Source: Sporothrix humicola
Taxonomy: Eukaryota; Ascomycota; Sordariomycetes; Ophiostomatales; Ophiostomataceae
Reading direction: 5' to 3'
NCBI GenBank assembly: GCA_021396245.1
Contig: WNYE01000024.1
Coordinates: 248,001-312,000 of the forward strand
DNA length: 64,000 bases
The first letter of the stretch is position 1. Each line of letters begins with the position of its first letter. The translations under genes were made by a program, and so were the position numbers. Under the pieces are notes generated by a model. The model had not been told where the DNA came from. It worked only from the letters and a program-made list of their open reading frames with translations, and did not search any database. This document shows positions 1 through 10,176 of the stretch, piece by piece.

Positions 1-2371
1 TTTAACGTTAAAAGTATAAAAACAAAAAACTCGTTATATCGCCGGTAATACTCGAACAATAAACCTTAAAATAAAAAAAAAAACTAAGTTTACAAACCAT
101 ACACTCTTTTATTTTATACCTTATTTACTACACTTACCCTTTTTATTTATTTACCACATACAACTATTTATTTATTTATTTATTTACTTAACGTATAACC
201 TTAACAAGCCAACACACACTCGTATAAACTAAAAAGTTTACACACATAATTTTATAATAATTTTTTCCCTATGAAGGTTCTACTTAACTAGTCGCTAATA
301 ATTAAGATTAACTAAGAAAGGCGAATAATAATAATAAAATAAATTCATCTTTAAATTGTTTTCGTAGTTATATTATTATTAAAAAAAAAAAAAAAGAGTC
401 AAAAGAACGAAATCGATATAGAAAACAAAATCTGTCAGTGAAATAAAATTGACAGGTTTCTTGAACGCTTCTGTCTTTCCAAGAGAAAGGAGACACTGGC
501 AAGATATGTTTCTCGTTGATTGCGAGTCTGCATCATGGGACAGAGAAGGGAACAGTTCGGTTGGCTGACGTGCTGTCACAACTTTGTGCATGGATTCACA
601 ATTCACATCCACTTTCACATTCACAATGCACAACTTTTGAGTTGACATGACGGCTTGGCTGGCATTTATGTCTTGAACATCTGGGACTTGGCTTTGAGCT
701 TGGCCTTAGGTAAACAAGGGGCTGCCAATGTTTGCGACAATGTGAGGAAGTGAGTGAAAAGACCGGAATAACGTACTCCAGTGCTCCTGCCGTGATGCCC
801 AGCTGTTCACACAAGTCTTGTTTGTTTCGGCTTGAGCTTGGTATCTTGGTTTTTGGGGTTCTTCTTATGTCCTTTTCTGTCCTTCTCTTGGAGACCCTTC
901 TCCCCCTTTCTCGGCATTGTTATGCACGTTTTATTTTGGGACACTCCCGCCGTAAAGTCACGATGACGTGGACAGGGTGAAGAAATGGAGACGGAGAATA
1001 ACAAGAGCGCGAGGTACGACGTAGAAAAGAAAAAGAAAACGTCTATTCTCAACCCCTGCCAGTTTCCGACAAGACCTGGCTCGTGGCGAGCTGGCCTCAG
1101 CCCAGAATCGCCTGAAAAATGTAAGAGGCCCTGAAGAGAAGGGGAGAGCACCCCTAAATTCTAACCCCTAAAGCCCACCAAGCCCACCGACAACGACCCA
1201 CGTCGAAACACCCGCAACGGCAGCCGCCGGACCCACTCCTCCTTACCCAGCAAGAGAGCAACAGAAATGCACCAGAATGCAACCAGAATTGCAGCAGATT
1301 CACTCAAAATCCCAGCAAAATGCTGGCTGCATCAACTGGAATCGAACCACTCTCTGGTCTGTGTGCCGGCGCAAGGTGCCATTTATGGATTCTCCCAGAC
1401 TCTTCTTTACTTTTTTGAGCCTCCTTTATGTTTTTGGTCGTCTCGTCTGCCGGGGATCGCTGGCCGGGGTCTTTTAGTCCACAGTCTTCTTAGTCGCTTG
1501 TTCTTTTTTCGTCGTTTTGTCGTTTTGTCGTTCTCGTTTTGCCGTGTTGGTTTCTGGTCGAGGGCGATCTGGGCTCTCTTTTCATCTCTTGCCTGCCCTA
1601 TCGTGTCTCTCGCTCCCTTCACGCCTTTCCTCTTCACCACTGAAACTGGACATGGGTCCAAGGTCTGAAAGGTCTGGCCACTTCTGCGACTGCCCTTGTC
1701 CATTCTTCTTTACACCCCGGTCGATTCGCGTTGCAATGGTGAATAAGACTGATTAATGTAGCCTGAGGGAGGTGGTAATCAGGAAATGGGAGGGCCAAAA
1801 AATAAAGAGAAAATAGAAGCTGGAATAAGGTGTCATCGTGATAAGCATTGGCGCGGCCCTTGGAGGTGACGAATGCCTCTCTGTGACAGACAATGGGGAA
1901 CTAACTGGAGAAGGAGCACTGAGAACGGAGAACGGAGAACGGAGAAGGGGCATTTGGCACCTTTGGCATTCTGGGCACACATTGGCATTTCTCGGCCTTT
2001 GATTTCTGCTTCTCATATGAAGCCTGGACTGCCCGCCAAGAACATTGTATCGTGTCTCTTGACTTTTGTTTCTTTTTCTGTTCTTTGTTCTTATTCTCCG
2101 TTGTGTTTATTCTGTCCTTTTCGTCCTCGACTTTGATCCCGATTCTCTTCTTCCATTCTTTTCTTCGTCAACACTTCACATCTACACCTAGACTTAATCT
2201 TTATCTACATCTTCAGAGCCGGCCTCGTCTTCCACTCCTTTGACTTGACATTTCGACTGGCTCGACACGATACAGGATATCATCACTACGTACAAAAGTA
2301 TCACCACTAATCTCATCGACGACACTATCACCGTCTTTTCACATCACCACATATCACTCACACACATCATA
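1..2371. other. Intergenic; AT-rich left margin with A-tract
   Basis: No gene is supported here. The first 395 bases are strongly AT-rich with a 15-base A run at 381-395 and look like decayed, possibly RIP-mutated, sequence; no telomere repeat is visible. From about 430 on the composition becomes ordinary spacer. A short GAGAACG-type tandem repeat lies near 1919-1950. The stretch just before 2372 is pyrimidine-rich and CATCAC-rich, as expected for a 5' leader of the next gene. Confidence 0.6.
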
Positions 2372-2673
2372 ATGCCCACCATCCCGATTGTCATTGACGC
2401 CGAGGTCCTCCGGCGGGAACTGAACGACGACCTGGCCGCCGTCACCCGGAGTCTACATTCTGTTGGCCATGTTATCTTGAGGAGAGACACCAACAACCAC
2501 GTTGCGGAAGTTGTGGCAGTTGGTAAGTACCGTACTCTCGCCATATCAATGTCACGAACGTCGTCGCTAACTTCGCAGTCATCACAATCTTTGTCAGTAT
2601 GGGCCTCTTGTTGTGGTGGGGCATCAAGAAGGAAGGCTCCTGCGACTGCTTTGGCGGCGGACGGAAGAAGTAG
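2372..2673 (+). CDS. Small single-pass membrane protein, unknown function
   Basis: Two exons, 2372-2522 and 2579-2673, give an 81-residue protein. The 56-nt intron has a GTAAGT donor, a GCTAAC branch point and a CAG acceptor, and splicing in phase 1 joins the frame exactly. Residues 1-45 are soluble and mildly charged. Residues about 46-65 form one hydrophobic helix ending in WWGIKK. The tail is short, with two cysteines (CDC), glycines and a basic RKK end. Read as a tail-anchored or type III protein, the basic tail would face the cytosol; this is inference. I do not recognise the family. The clean intron and the AATAAA downstream are the main reasons to call it a gene. Confidence 0.65.
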
Positions 2674-3208
2674 ATACTGTCTCTCTCACCTTTCTGCTAT
2701 CGCCTTCTCTGACCTCTTCTTCTCCCTTTTCGAAATACCCGACTGGTCGGTGGCACCTTGTTACTGTACATATTTTTGTTTCATTGTCACCATTTTATAC
2801 ATCGCCTCGGCCGTCGAGCAAACTCCGGCAGGCTTCATTCACATTCCCATTTCTTGTGGACATATTTCTTTTCGTCATTGCAGCTTACACTTCTACCTTT
2901 TATTTCAGCGTCTGGCGTTTTGGACCAAGAAAATAAACCTTTTGATTCTTACTACCTCCTTTTGACTTCCACCTTTCGACTTCCACCTTTCGACTTCCAC
3001 CTTTTGACCTCCTTTTTTTTGTCTTTTGCACCTTGCTACCTACTACTACTTACTGCTACCTACTTTTTGCTACCTAGAGTACAGATTAACTGCGTCCAAA
3101 AAGATTTCACACACGATCATACAACAGATTTGAGGCACCCTCTCGCGAGCTCACTCATCCACAAATCTTACAACAGATTCTGAGCCACGCAGTCCTCCTG
3201 TGGTGAGC
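2674..3208. other. Spacer between convergent genes, short tandem repeat
   Basis: This is the 3' region of two convergent genes. AATAAA at 2932-2937 is a likely poly(A) signal for the small membrane protein gene. Three near-identical copies of a 14-mer of the type TTCCACCTTTCGAC lie around 2967-3005. No further gene is seen. Confidence 0.6.
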
Positions 3209-4119
3209 TCACTCCCACGTCAGCTCAGCCTGCTTGCCGGCCAGCCACGACTCCATGGCCGTGTACATCTTGGGCCACCCGACGTTGCGCGGCGTCGGCA
3301 GCTTCTCGTCGATCTGGTAGCCCAGCCGGCGCTGCATCACGCCCAGGTACTTGTACCCCTCGGGCAGCTGCTGCATGTACTTGCGCTCCTCAGGGGTGAT
3401 GGTGGGGGCCGAGCGGCCGTCGGCGGGGACAATCTTGTCCTTTTCGTAGAACAGCTTGACGTACACAGTGCGCCAGGCACCGCTGACATTGGTGTCGGCG
3501 ACGCCGACGACCTTCTCGCAGAAGAAAATGAAGCGGCAGTCGCAGTCGACATCGTACTCGATGCCGTCGTCAGCATTGACAAAGCGCTGCGTGATGGTGG
3601 CCTTCATCTTGCCGACAGCACGACGGATGCTGCGAGGGGCTGAGGTGCCATGGCCATGGCCGTTGCCGTTGCCGGTTCCAGCACCACCACCGCCGGCAGT
3701 GCCGTTCGTGTCCTTGGCGGCAACATCAGCATCACGCTCGCCCAGCACTTCAAGACCAGCCGGGTTGGCAGGGCCCATCTCGACGAGCGTGCCACACTCG
3801 CGGTGCTGGATGAACACGCCCTTGGCCTTGCCGGCCTTGGACACGTCAATAAAGTCCTCAATGCTGAGGCCGCCGCTCCAGGCTGGGCTGTCAGTGGTGC
3901 GAAGCAACAAGACGAATAGAGGAGGAGGACACATCACTTACTGGTCCACACATGAGCCTTGGGGGCAAAGAGAGAACGAAAGTTCTGCCACTCGGACGCG
4001 TCGCGGTAGACGGGCCAGCCCTTGCAGATCTCGGCGACGGCGAGGCGGTCCAAGAGGTCCTCCTGCGAGCCGTTGATGTGCGAGAAGACGCTGGAGTGGG
4101 GTTCGGTAGGAGAAGTCAT
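3209..4119 (-). CDS. SnoaL-like (NTF2-fold) domain protein
   Basis: Exons 4119-3942 and 3882-3209 encode 283 residues. The 59-nt intron has a GTAAGT donor. Of two nearby acceptors, only the CCCAG one keeps the frame and gives the junction HVW-TTW-SGG, which fits the family. The N-terminal half (residues about 20-100: LLDRLAVAEICKGWPVYRD, FAPKAHVWTTW, IEDFIDVSKAG) is typical of SnoaL_4 / NTF2-like proteins, whose cone-shaped fold houses varied cyclases, hydrolases and dehydratases. A Gly/Asn/His low-complexity insert (about residues 125-145) separates this from a second part containing CRFIFFCEKV and WRTVYVKLFYEKD. No signal peptide is visible, so the protein is probably cytosolic. The substrate is unknown, and the neighbours give no pathway context. 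Confidence 0.8.
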
Positions 4120-5854
4120 GTTGACGATGTGAACGAGATAATGAGAAGTTGTAAGGTGCTGTACAGAAGTTTAAGAGAAAGAGGAGATGTGAAAAAAAGA
4201 GGATGAAGGAAGGATGGAGGAAAGAGGAAAACAAGAGGGAAGTGGGCGCGTCCGACAGATATATCAGAGAGAAGGAAAGAGCAAACCAACACCTCTTCTT
4301 GCCATTCCCCACCGCCTTCCTCTGCCTGTCCATAGACACGCCATTGACGGCGAGGACTTTCCTTTGTGTCACCTCTTCATGGTCTGTTGGGGGAGCTAAG
4401 GAAGCAGGAACGGCGTCTTCCCGTCCGTGTATGGAAGGCGCAGAGGAGAGGCCTCTCCGTTAGCGCTTTCGAGGACAAGAAGGCACAATGGCAAGTGAGG
4501 AAGGAGCAATAGAGAGCAACAGTGAGCAGCCCAACATGCTTAGGAGTCATCCGCAGAGGCCTCGAGGGTATTGAATGCCATTGTCACCCACTACCACCTT
4601 CCATGGCCGAGGCCGTCACACGTGAAATTTACATTCTGTAGCTATCCGTTATGTCGGCGGCAAGAGTTCGGCAACAGCGAACAACGGCGAGATGGGGCGC
4701 ATATGGACGGGTATTGTGCGACACGGTTGACTAAAACTTGAATAGGTTGGATCACAATGAGGATGAAATCAACACGGTCTACCGCGGAAGCTGGAAAATG
4801 GCCCGAAAGAGGACACAGATGGCGACAATCAGAGAGACTCCGTGAGAAAATTTCGGTGAGTATGTGGCCTGCCGAGGGCTCTAGTGGTGTGTAGAGAGGG
4901 CAGGGCGTGAAAATTGTGCCATGAAGGGAAAGAGCACACGCGCAGACCGTGGTCGGAGCAGTCGCACCTTCCAGAAGCCAATATTATTGTCAGTTGGCCT
5001 TTCCATCCGACTCGCAGGCCAACAGGTCATAAGACCATGGGACTTAATCGTGCCTTCCCCAGCAACGAGGTGAATGGCGCCATTGTTCACCTTGATTCTC
5101 TCGTTCCTTCCCATTTGATACATCAATGGACTCTGGGAGGAAGCGCCTCAAGAAACCCATTTTAATGGAAACAGCAGGCCAGTGCCTTCCTTGCAAGAAC
5201 GAGCACAAAAAAAGACGAGCCCTCGGAGAACTCCCATAGGAGATTTTCTCCTAATTGGGATGCCGGTAGGACTGTTCTCGATTGGATATTTTGGCAGAAT
5301 ATGGACTGAAGCCCGGAGTAGAAGAGCTGTTGAGGAAAGAACGGACTATGGCGCTCACGATAATATCGGCCGGAAACATGCAACAAAATTCAGATTGCAA
5401 CCAACGCCGTATGCAATTCGGCATGTCGAGTAAAAAAATGTCAATTTGACGTTGGAGAGAACGCCACGACCATGACGGAACGATACCGGGTTACCCACCA
5501 TATGCAGGTCGGCAGTGACAGACTGCCCGTGGCAGGCCAGGCACGGTATGTAACGATACACAGAGGCAAATAGACGAGAAAAAGAACACACGAAGAACCA
5601 ACAGACATGCGTCAAGGTGGATCCCAGGGGATAGCGACAGGTACGACAAACGGAGACAATGCATGTGGATAGTATGTATTTTGTATTTGTAAAAATGTAC
5701 TTGAAGGGAAGACATAGAGGAGATGAAAATATGTACGAGCGGCTCCTTTTTGGAGCCCTCTTTTGGATTGAATACACACGGCCCTTTCGGGAATGATGCT
5801 GTGTCCCGAGTTGTACGTGGATTGCAATAAGAAAACTGTCTGTACGGACGTCCT
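4120..5854. other. Intergenic spacer, 1.7 kb
   Basis: This is the upstream region of the SnoaL-like gene and the 3' flank of the histidine phosphatase gene. I see no reading frame with recognisable protein character, no RNA gene and no clear repeat. Confidence 0.5.
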
Positions 5855-6431
5855 CTAGTCGTCCAGGCCAGGGCAGTTCTCCGATGTGATGCTCGTGATC
5901 TTGGAGTAGTCGTAGGGATCCGTCCAGATCAGGTCGAAGCTGTCGTCCGGGTAGTCGGGCGCGTCGTCGTCGCCCAGCTTCTCGGCAATCTTGGTGAGCT
6001 CGTCGTGCTCCCAGCACAGCAGAATGTTGCCGGAGCCCGAGTAGCCGTCAATGACGTCCTTGACGCAGCTCTCGTCGTCGCGGTCGCACGAGGTGTCGAC
6101 GGTCAGGCCGAGGTCGGTGGCCAGCGGCTGGACCGTGTCGAGGGGGCGCTGGCGGGAGCCGTCTTTTCTGTTAGTGCGTAGCAGGCAGTTGGAGTTGAGG
6201 GAAGGAAGTCTTACCCGACTTTGGAGTCATGGCCATGATGTAGCCAATGTTGTAGCCGGACGATGCGCCAAAGACAGAGCGCAGGCACTGGGCGCGCTGC
6301 AGGCCGTCGGCGTTGAGGCCGTTGCCGTCATCGGGCTTCTCGCCGTGGCGGATGAGGTAGACCGTGGGGCCCGAAGCGGCCGCGGCCGAGGCAACAAGGC
6401 CAAGGGCAGACAGAATGACAGCGGACTTCAT
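5855..6431 (-). CDS. Secreted histidine phosphatase (phosphoglycerate-mutase-like)
   Basis: Exons 6431-6215 and 6162-5855 give 174 residues. The 52-nt intron has donor GTAAGA and a CACTAAC branch point. The acceptor is the second AG, AAAAG, because only this one keeps the frame (TPKS-DGSRQRPL). Residues 1-20 form a signal peptide. LIRHGEKP at residues 26-33 holds the RHG motif whose histidine is phosphorylated in branch-1 histidine phosphatases. H125 in CWEHDEL is the expected second catalytic histidine. The conserved loop LNADGLQRAQ is also present. The family removes phosphate from small molecules; with a signal peptide it may act outside the cell. The protein is short for the family but looks complete. 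The natural substrate cannot be read from sequence. Confidence 0.85.
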
Positions 6432-7670
6432 GTTGGGGGAGGGGGGGATGGAGAAAAATGATATGGTATTGAATGCCTCGATCTCGCATCTTCATGTCTG
6501 GGGAAGGCGGCCTTTTAACGTCGGGGGCGAATTTTGGTCGATCGCATTGCCCCCATCGTCAGAAGCAATCTGACAGTCAATCTGCGAAACAATCTGTGCA
6601 GAGGCGATGCATCTGCGCCGGGAAGCAAGGATAATTCTTGGCTTCGATGTACTTCCCGAGCCTACTTTTCGTCTTTTTGTCTCTTTTCCTTTTATTCTGT
6701 CCGTCGGTCGCTGGAAACGGGCTGCACTCGACAATCAGGACAATCTAAGGCAATGTGCAGAAGAAAGGCAGCGAGTGGCTTGGCCCACGTGCCGGGGCAG
6801 CTTCAAGAAAGTGCAGGAAAGTGCAAATAAGTACACAGTAAGTGCAGGGAACAGGACCGGCGTGTGCTGTCGATCACCGGTCGTGCATGGAGTCGAGGGT
6901 GGGCATGGCGGGAATCGCTCAACATGGACGGCGTGGTCGACAACAAATCGGGACAAAAATGCGAGATGCAAAGGAGGAAGTAGGAGAAGAGGAAAAACAA
7001 AAGTATCGCCAACTGGAGAAATGAAGAAGGAACGAAGAGACAAAATAAAACAAAGAGGGAAAGAGGGGACCATGTAAGAGAGAAATAGCGCATAGATGCA
7101 TTATATGCGTATGACTATAAAGGAAGCTGCAAGAATAAGGCGTTTCTGGTGCTTATGCATATAACCGCTCCCCCTTACCCCATGTTGACGCGATCGCCCC
7201 TGACACTTTTTCGATCCACCACCCACCAATCCTCATTTGTCGCACTCCTCCAACCCAATTCAGCCGTGTACCGTGTTCCTGCACAACGCACAACACCGAT
7301 TGTGCACTGCAATCGGTTGGCACGAGGTCGCATGTTGAATTCGCTCTTTTGATTTCCTGACAACTACGAATATCCCCACCACACATCGCCTCGACAGTCA
7401 ACAGCAGCAGGAGACGGCAACAAACGCGAGCAGAGACTCGTCCTGCACCACAGTTTCTCCACACAGCGAGTATCTGGCGCTAGGCCTGGGAGCTGTGCTT
7501 GGCACCCACTTCCACCCACATCCATACAACACCAAGCAACCACCTCCACACGGGGTCCAGCCTCGTGCATTGCCTCGATTTCAAGTCCGACACACGTCCA
7601 CGCCCCCGTCCACGCCCGATCGTGGACATTTGACAACCTACCATAATCCAGACACCACCGCACACCCAAG
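6432..7670. other. Divergent promoter region, histidine phosphatase / GCN5
   Basis: This 1.2-kb region separates two divergently transcribed genes. A TATAAA lies at 7116-7121, about 550 nt before the GCN5 start, so GCN5 could have a long 5' leader. CA-rich leader-like sequence runs from about 7370 to 7670. No gene is seen. Confidence 0.5.
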
Positions 7671-9203
7671 ATGGCCACCGAAACACAGGTGGCCGAGGAG
7701 CCCGTCGACACGATCGCCTCGACAGCACGCGTCGCCAAACGTGCAGCGTCCGACGAATTGGACACGACGTCTGAGATTAAGCGGCTCAAAAGCTCGCATT
7801 CACCGGCAGCGGGCGCGACGGCAGATGCAGAGGAGGCAGACGGCGAAGCCAATGGTGAAACCAACGGCGTCGAACACACAAACGGCACAAATGGTACAAA
7901 TGGCACAAATGGCGACGTAAACGGCAAGGAGGGGACGCCAGTTGTCAAGAAGGAGGACGACGCCGAGGCCGGCACGGAGGGAGAACCCAAGACGACAAAT
8001 GGCGAGGCCAACGGCGGAAACTCACCGCCCGTGGCAGACAAGCCGGCCATGCCTGCCCGTATCCCGTTCCCGGAAAAGGTAAGCACGCAAAGCAAGACAC
8101 TCGATATGAATATCTATCACTAACGATTACAGCCCGCCGTGATCGAGGAACGGAACGGAGAAATCCAGTTCAAGGTCGTCAACAACGACAACGCCCGCGA
8201 GAGTATGATTATCCTGACGGGCCTCAAGAACCTGTTCCAGAAGCAACTTCCGAAAATGCCCAAGGACTACATTGCCCGTCTCGTGTACGACCGCACGCAC
8301 GTCTCGCTTGCCATTGTACGGCACCCGCTCGAGGTGATTGGCGGCATTGCGATCCGGCCGTTCAACGAGCGCAAGTTTGCCGAGATTGTGTTTTGCGCGG
8401 TGTCGTCGGACCAGCAGGTCAAGGGCTACGGCGCGCACATGATGGCCCATTTGAAGGACTATGTCAAGGCCACTTCGCCCGTGATGCACTTTTTGACGTA
8501 TGCCGATAACTACGCTACGGGCTACTTCCAGAAGCAGGGTTTTACTAAGGAGATTACTCTCGAGAAGAGCCTATGGATGGGCTACATCAAAGACTACGAG
8601 GGCGGTACGCTCATGCAGTGCAGCATGGTGCCGCGGGTGCGCTACCTCGAGGTGGGCCGGCTGCTGCTCAAGCAGAAGGAAACGATCCGCGCCAAGATCC
8701 GCCCGCTCAGCAAGAGCCATATTGTGCACCAGCCGCCCGAGCAGTGGGTGAAAGCTGCGGCGGCCGGCGAGCCTCTCCCGCCCATTGATCCGCTTTCCAT
8801 CCCGGCGATCCAGGCCACCGGCTGGTCCCCCGACATGGACGCACTCGGCCGTGTCCCGCGCCATGGCCCGCATTTCAACGAGCTGCGCCGGTTCCTCTAT
8901 CAGATCCAGAACCACAAGCAGGCGTGGCCGTTCCTGACGCCCGTCAACAGGGACGAAGTGCCGGACTACTACAACGTCATCACGTCGCCGATGGACCTGT
9001 CGACCATGGAGGAGAAGCTGGAGCGCGACGCGTACGCGACGCCCAAGGATCTCGTGGACGATCTGAAGCTGGTGATCAACAACTGCCGGCAGTACAACGA
9101 CTCCACGACGGTCTACAACAAGTGCGCCGTGCGTCTGGAAAAGTACATGTGGAGCCTGATTAAAGAAACGCCCGAATGGTACGAGCTGCTGGAGGACGAG
9201 TAG
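7671..9203 (+). CDS. gcn5: Histone acetyltransferase GCN5 (SAGA/ADA catalytic subunit)
   Basis: Exons 7671-8078 and 8133-9203 (54-nt intron, GTAAGC donor, phase 0) encode 492 residues. Residues 1-136 are a low-complexity, acidic, nuclear-type tail with an NGT repeat. The GNAT acetyltransferase domain spans about 145-300: the catalytic glutamate is E220 in KFAEIVF, and the acetyl-CoA loop is QQVKGYGA at 230-237. Residues 383-492 form the bromodomain, with PDYYNVITSPMDL and the acetyl-lysine-reading asparagine in NCRQYN. GCN5 acetylates histone H3 tails in SAGA/ADA complexes and activates transcription. The protein ends at PEWYELLEDE, the usual GCN5 end. Unusually, the same reading frame stays open beyond the TAG (see the next entry). 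Confidence 0.97.
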
Positions 9204-9776
9204 AACGAGTCTTCCAGTAGCCAGGCCAAGGGGGCGGCCAAGGGGGAGGCCAAGGCAGAGACCAATGGCCAGATAAAGAGCCAGACTGGCGGCCAGAACG
9301 ATGGCCAGATCGAAAGTGAGCGCCCGCGCACGCGTCGTATGACCAAGGCCGAGTAGATGAGCCAGAACAAGGCCCAGATCGAGGGCCAGCCCGAGATCCG
9401 GATGGAGCACCAGACCAAGGGCCAGAACAATAGTCGGGCTGACAGTGAGCGCCCGCGCACGCGCCGTACGCGCCAGACCGAGGCTCAGATCACGATTCGG
9501 AACACGGTCCAGAACACGGTCCAGACCGATAGCGCGACCGCGGCCCGGAGCGAGAGCCAGGCCAAGGACCAGACCAAGGTCGAGACCCAGAGGGTGCGCC
9601 CGGGCCCCCACCGTCGCACTCGCTACGGAAAGCACAACATGGCCCAGAACACGGTCCAGGTCAAGGCCCAGACCGAGAGCCAGGCCGCAGGCCAGACCGG
9701 CAACCAGAACCGTGGTCAGACCGCGGGCCGGAAGATTGTGGTCAAGACGGGATTGTCCAGCGATATGGAGGAGTGA
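9204..9776 (+). other. Gln-rich repeat tract in frame after the GCN5 stop
   Basis: After the GCN5 TAG (9201-9203) the same frame continues for 50 codons to a second TAG (9354-9356), then ATG follows at once (9357) and 139 more codons run to TGA at 9774. The translated tract is rich in Gln, Thr, Lys and Arg, with a degenerate repeated module containing SERPRTRR that occurs on both sides of the second TAG and a related RPGPHRRTR further on. It could be 3' UTR, a degenerated C-terminal extension, a readthrough product, or a separate 139-residue ORF. The bias toward CAG, GCC and AAG also keeps other frames open, so openness alone is weak evidence of coding. Confidence 0.5.
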
Positions 9777-10176
9777 GAGAAAACTGAGAGAAGATGGCCG
9801 AGGCAATTGGACGCATTGGAAGCGGGAGGTATCACGACGACACGACTTTGATTTGATTGATTTTCTGTTACTATCTGGCGATTTATGGCGATGTTCGGCG
9901 ACGTTCGGCAATGTTTCGCAATGTTCGCACATTCACACGTTTGTTTTTCTTGGGATTTGGGCTGGGCATATTTGCGATGTCTTATTTTTTTTGGCTGTTT
10001 TCTTCTTCTTTTTTCTGCTGTTTCCCTGTTTATGCACAGCGCAGACTGTCTATTGGTTTTGTTTGGGATTGTCCGATACCTCTTCATGTTTGCCTCCCAA
10101 AGGTCATATATACAAAATTAAATGGAATAACAATTTCCTGCTTCCTATCGCCAAGTACCTTGTCACTCCCCTCCCA
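9777..10176. other. Spacer between convergent GCN5 and ABCG genes
   Basis: This is a 400-base 3'-3' spacer, T-rich toward its right half. No gene or repeat is supported. Confidence 0.5.

Noticed and set aside
1..395. Possible chromosome end
   Set aside because: The block is AT-rich but has no TTAGGG-type repeats.
1321..1400. tRNA-like T-arm (GGTTCGATTCC on the minus strand)
   Set aside because: The T-loop fits but the T-stem has a mismatch, and no acceptor stem or D-arm can be paired at the required distance.
8571..9932. 453-codon minus-strand ORF
   Set aside because: It is antisense to GCN5 and its repeat tract; it has a Leu/Gly-rich low-complexity translation and no family motif.
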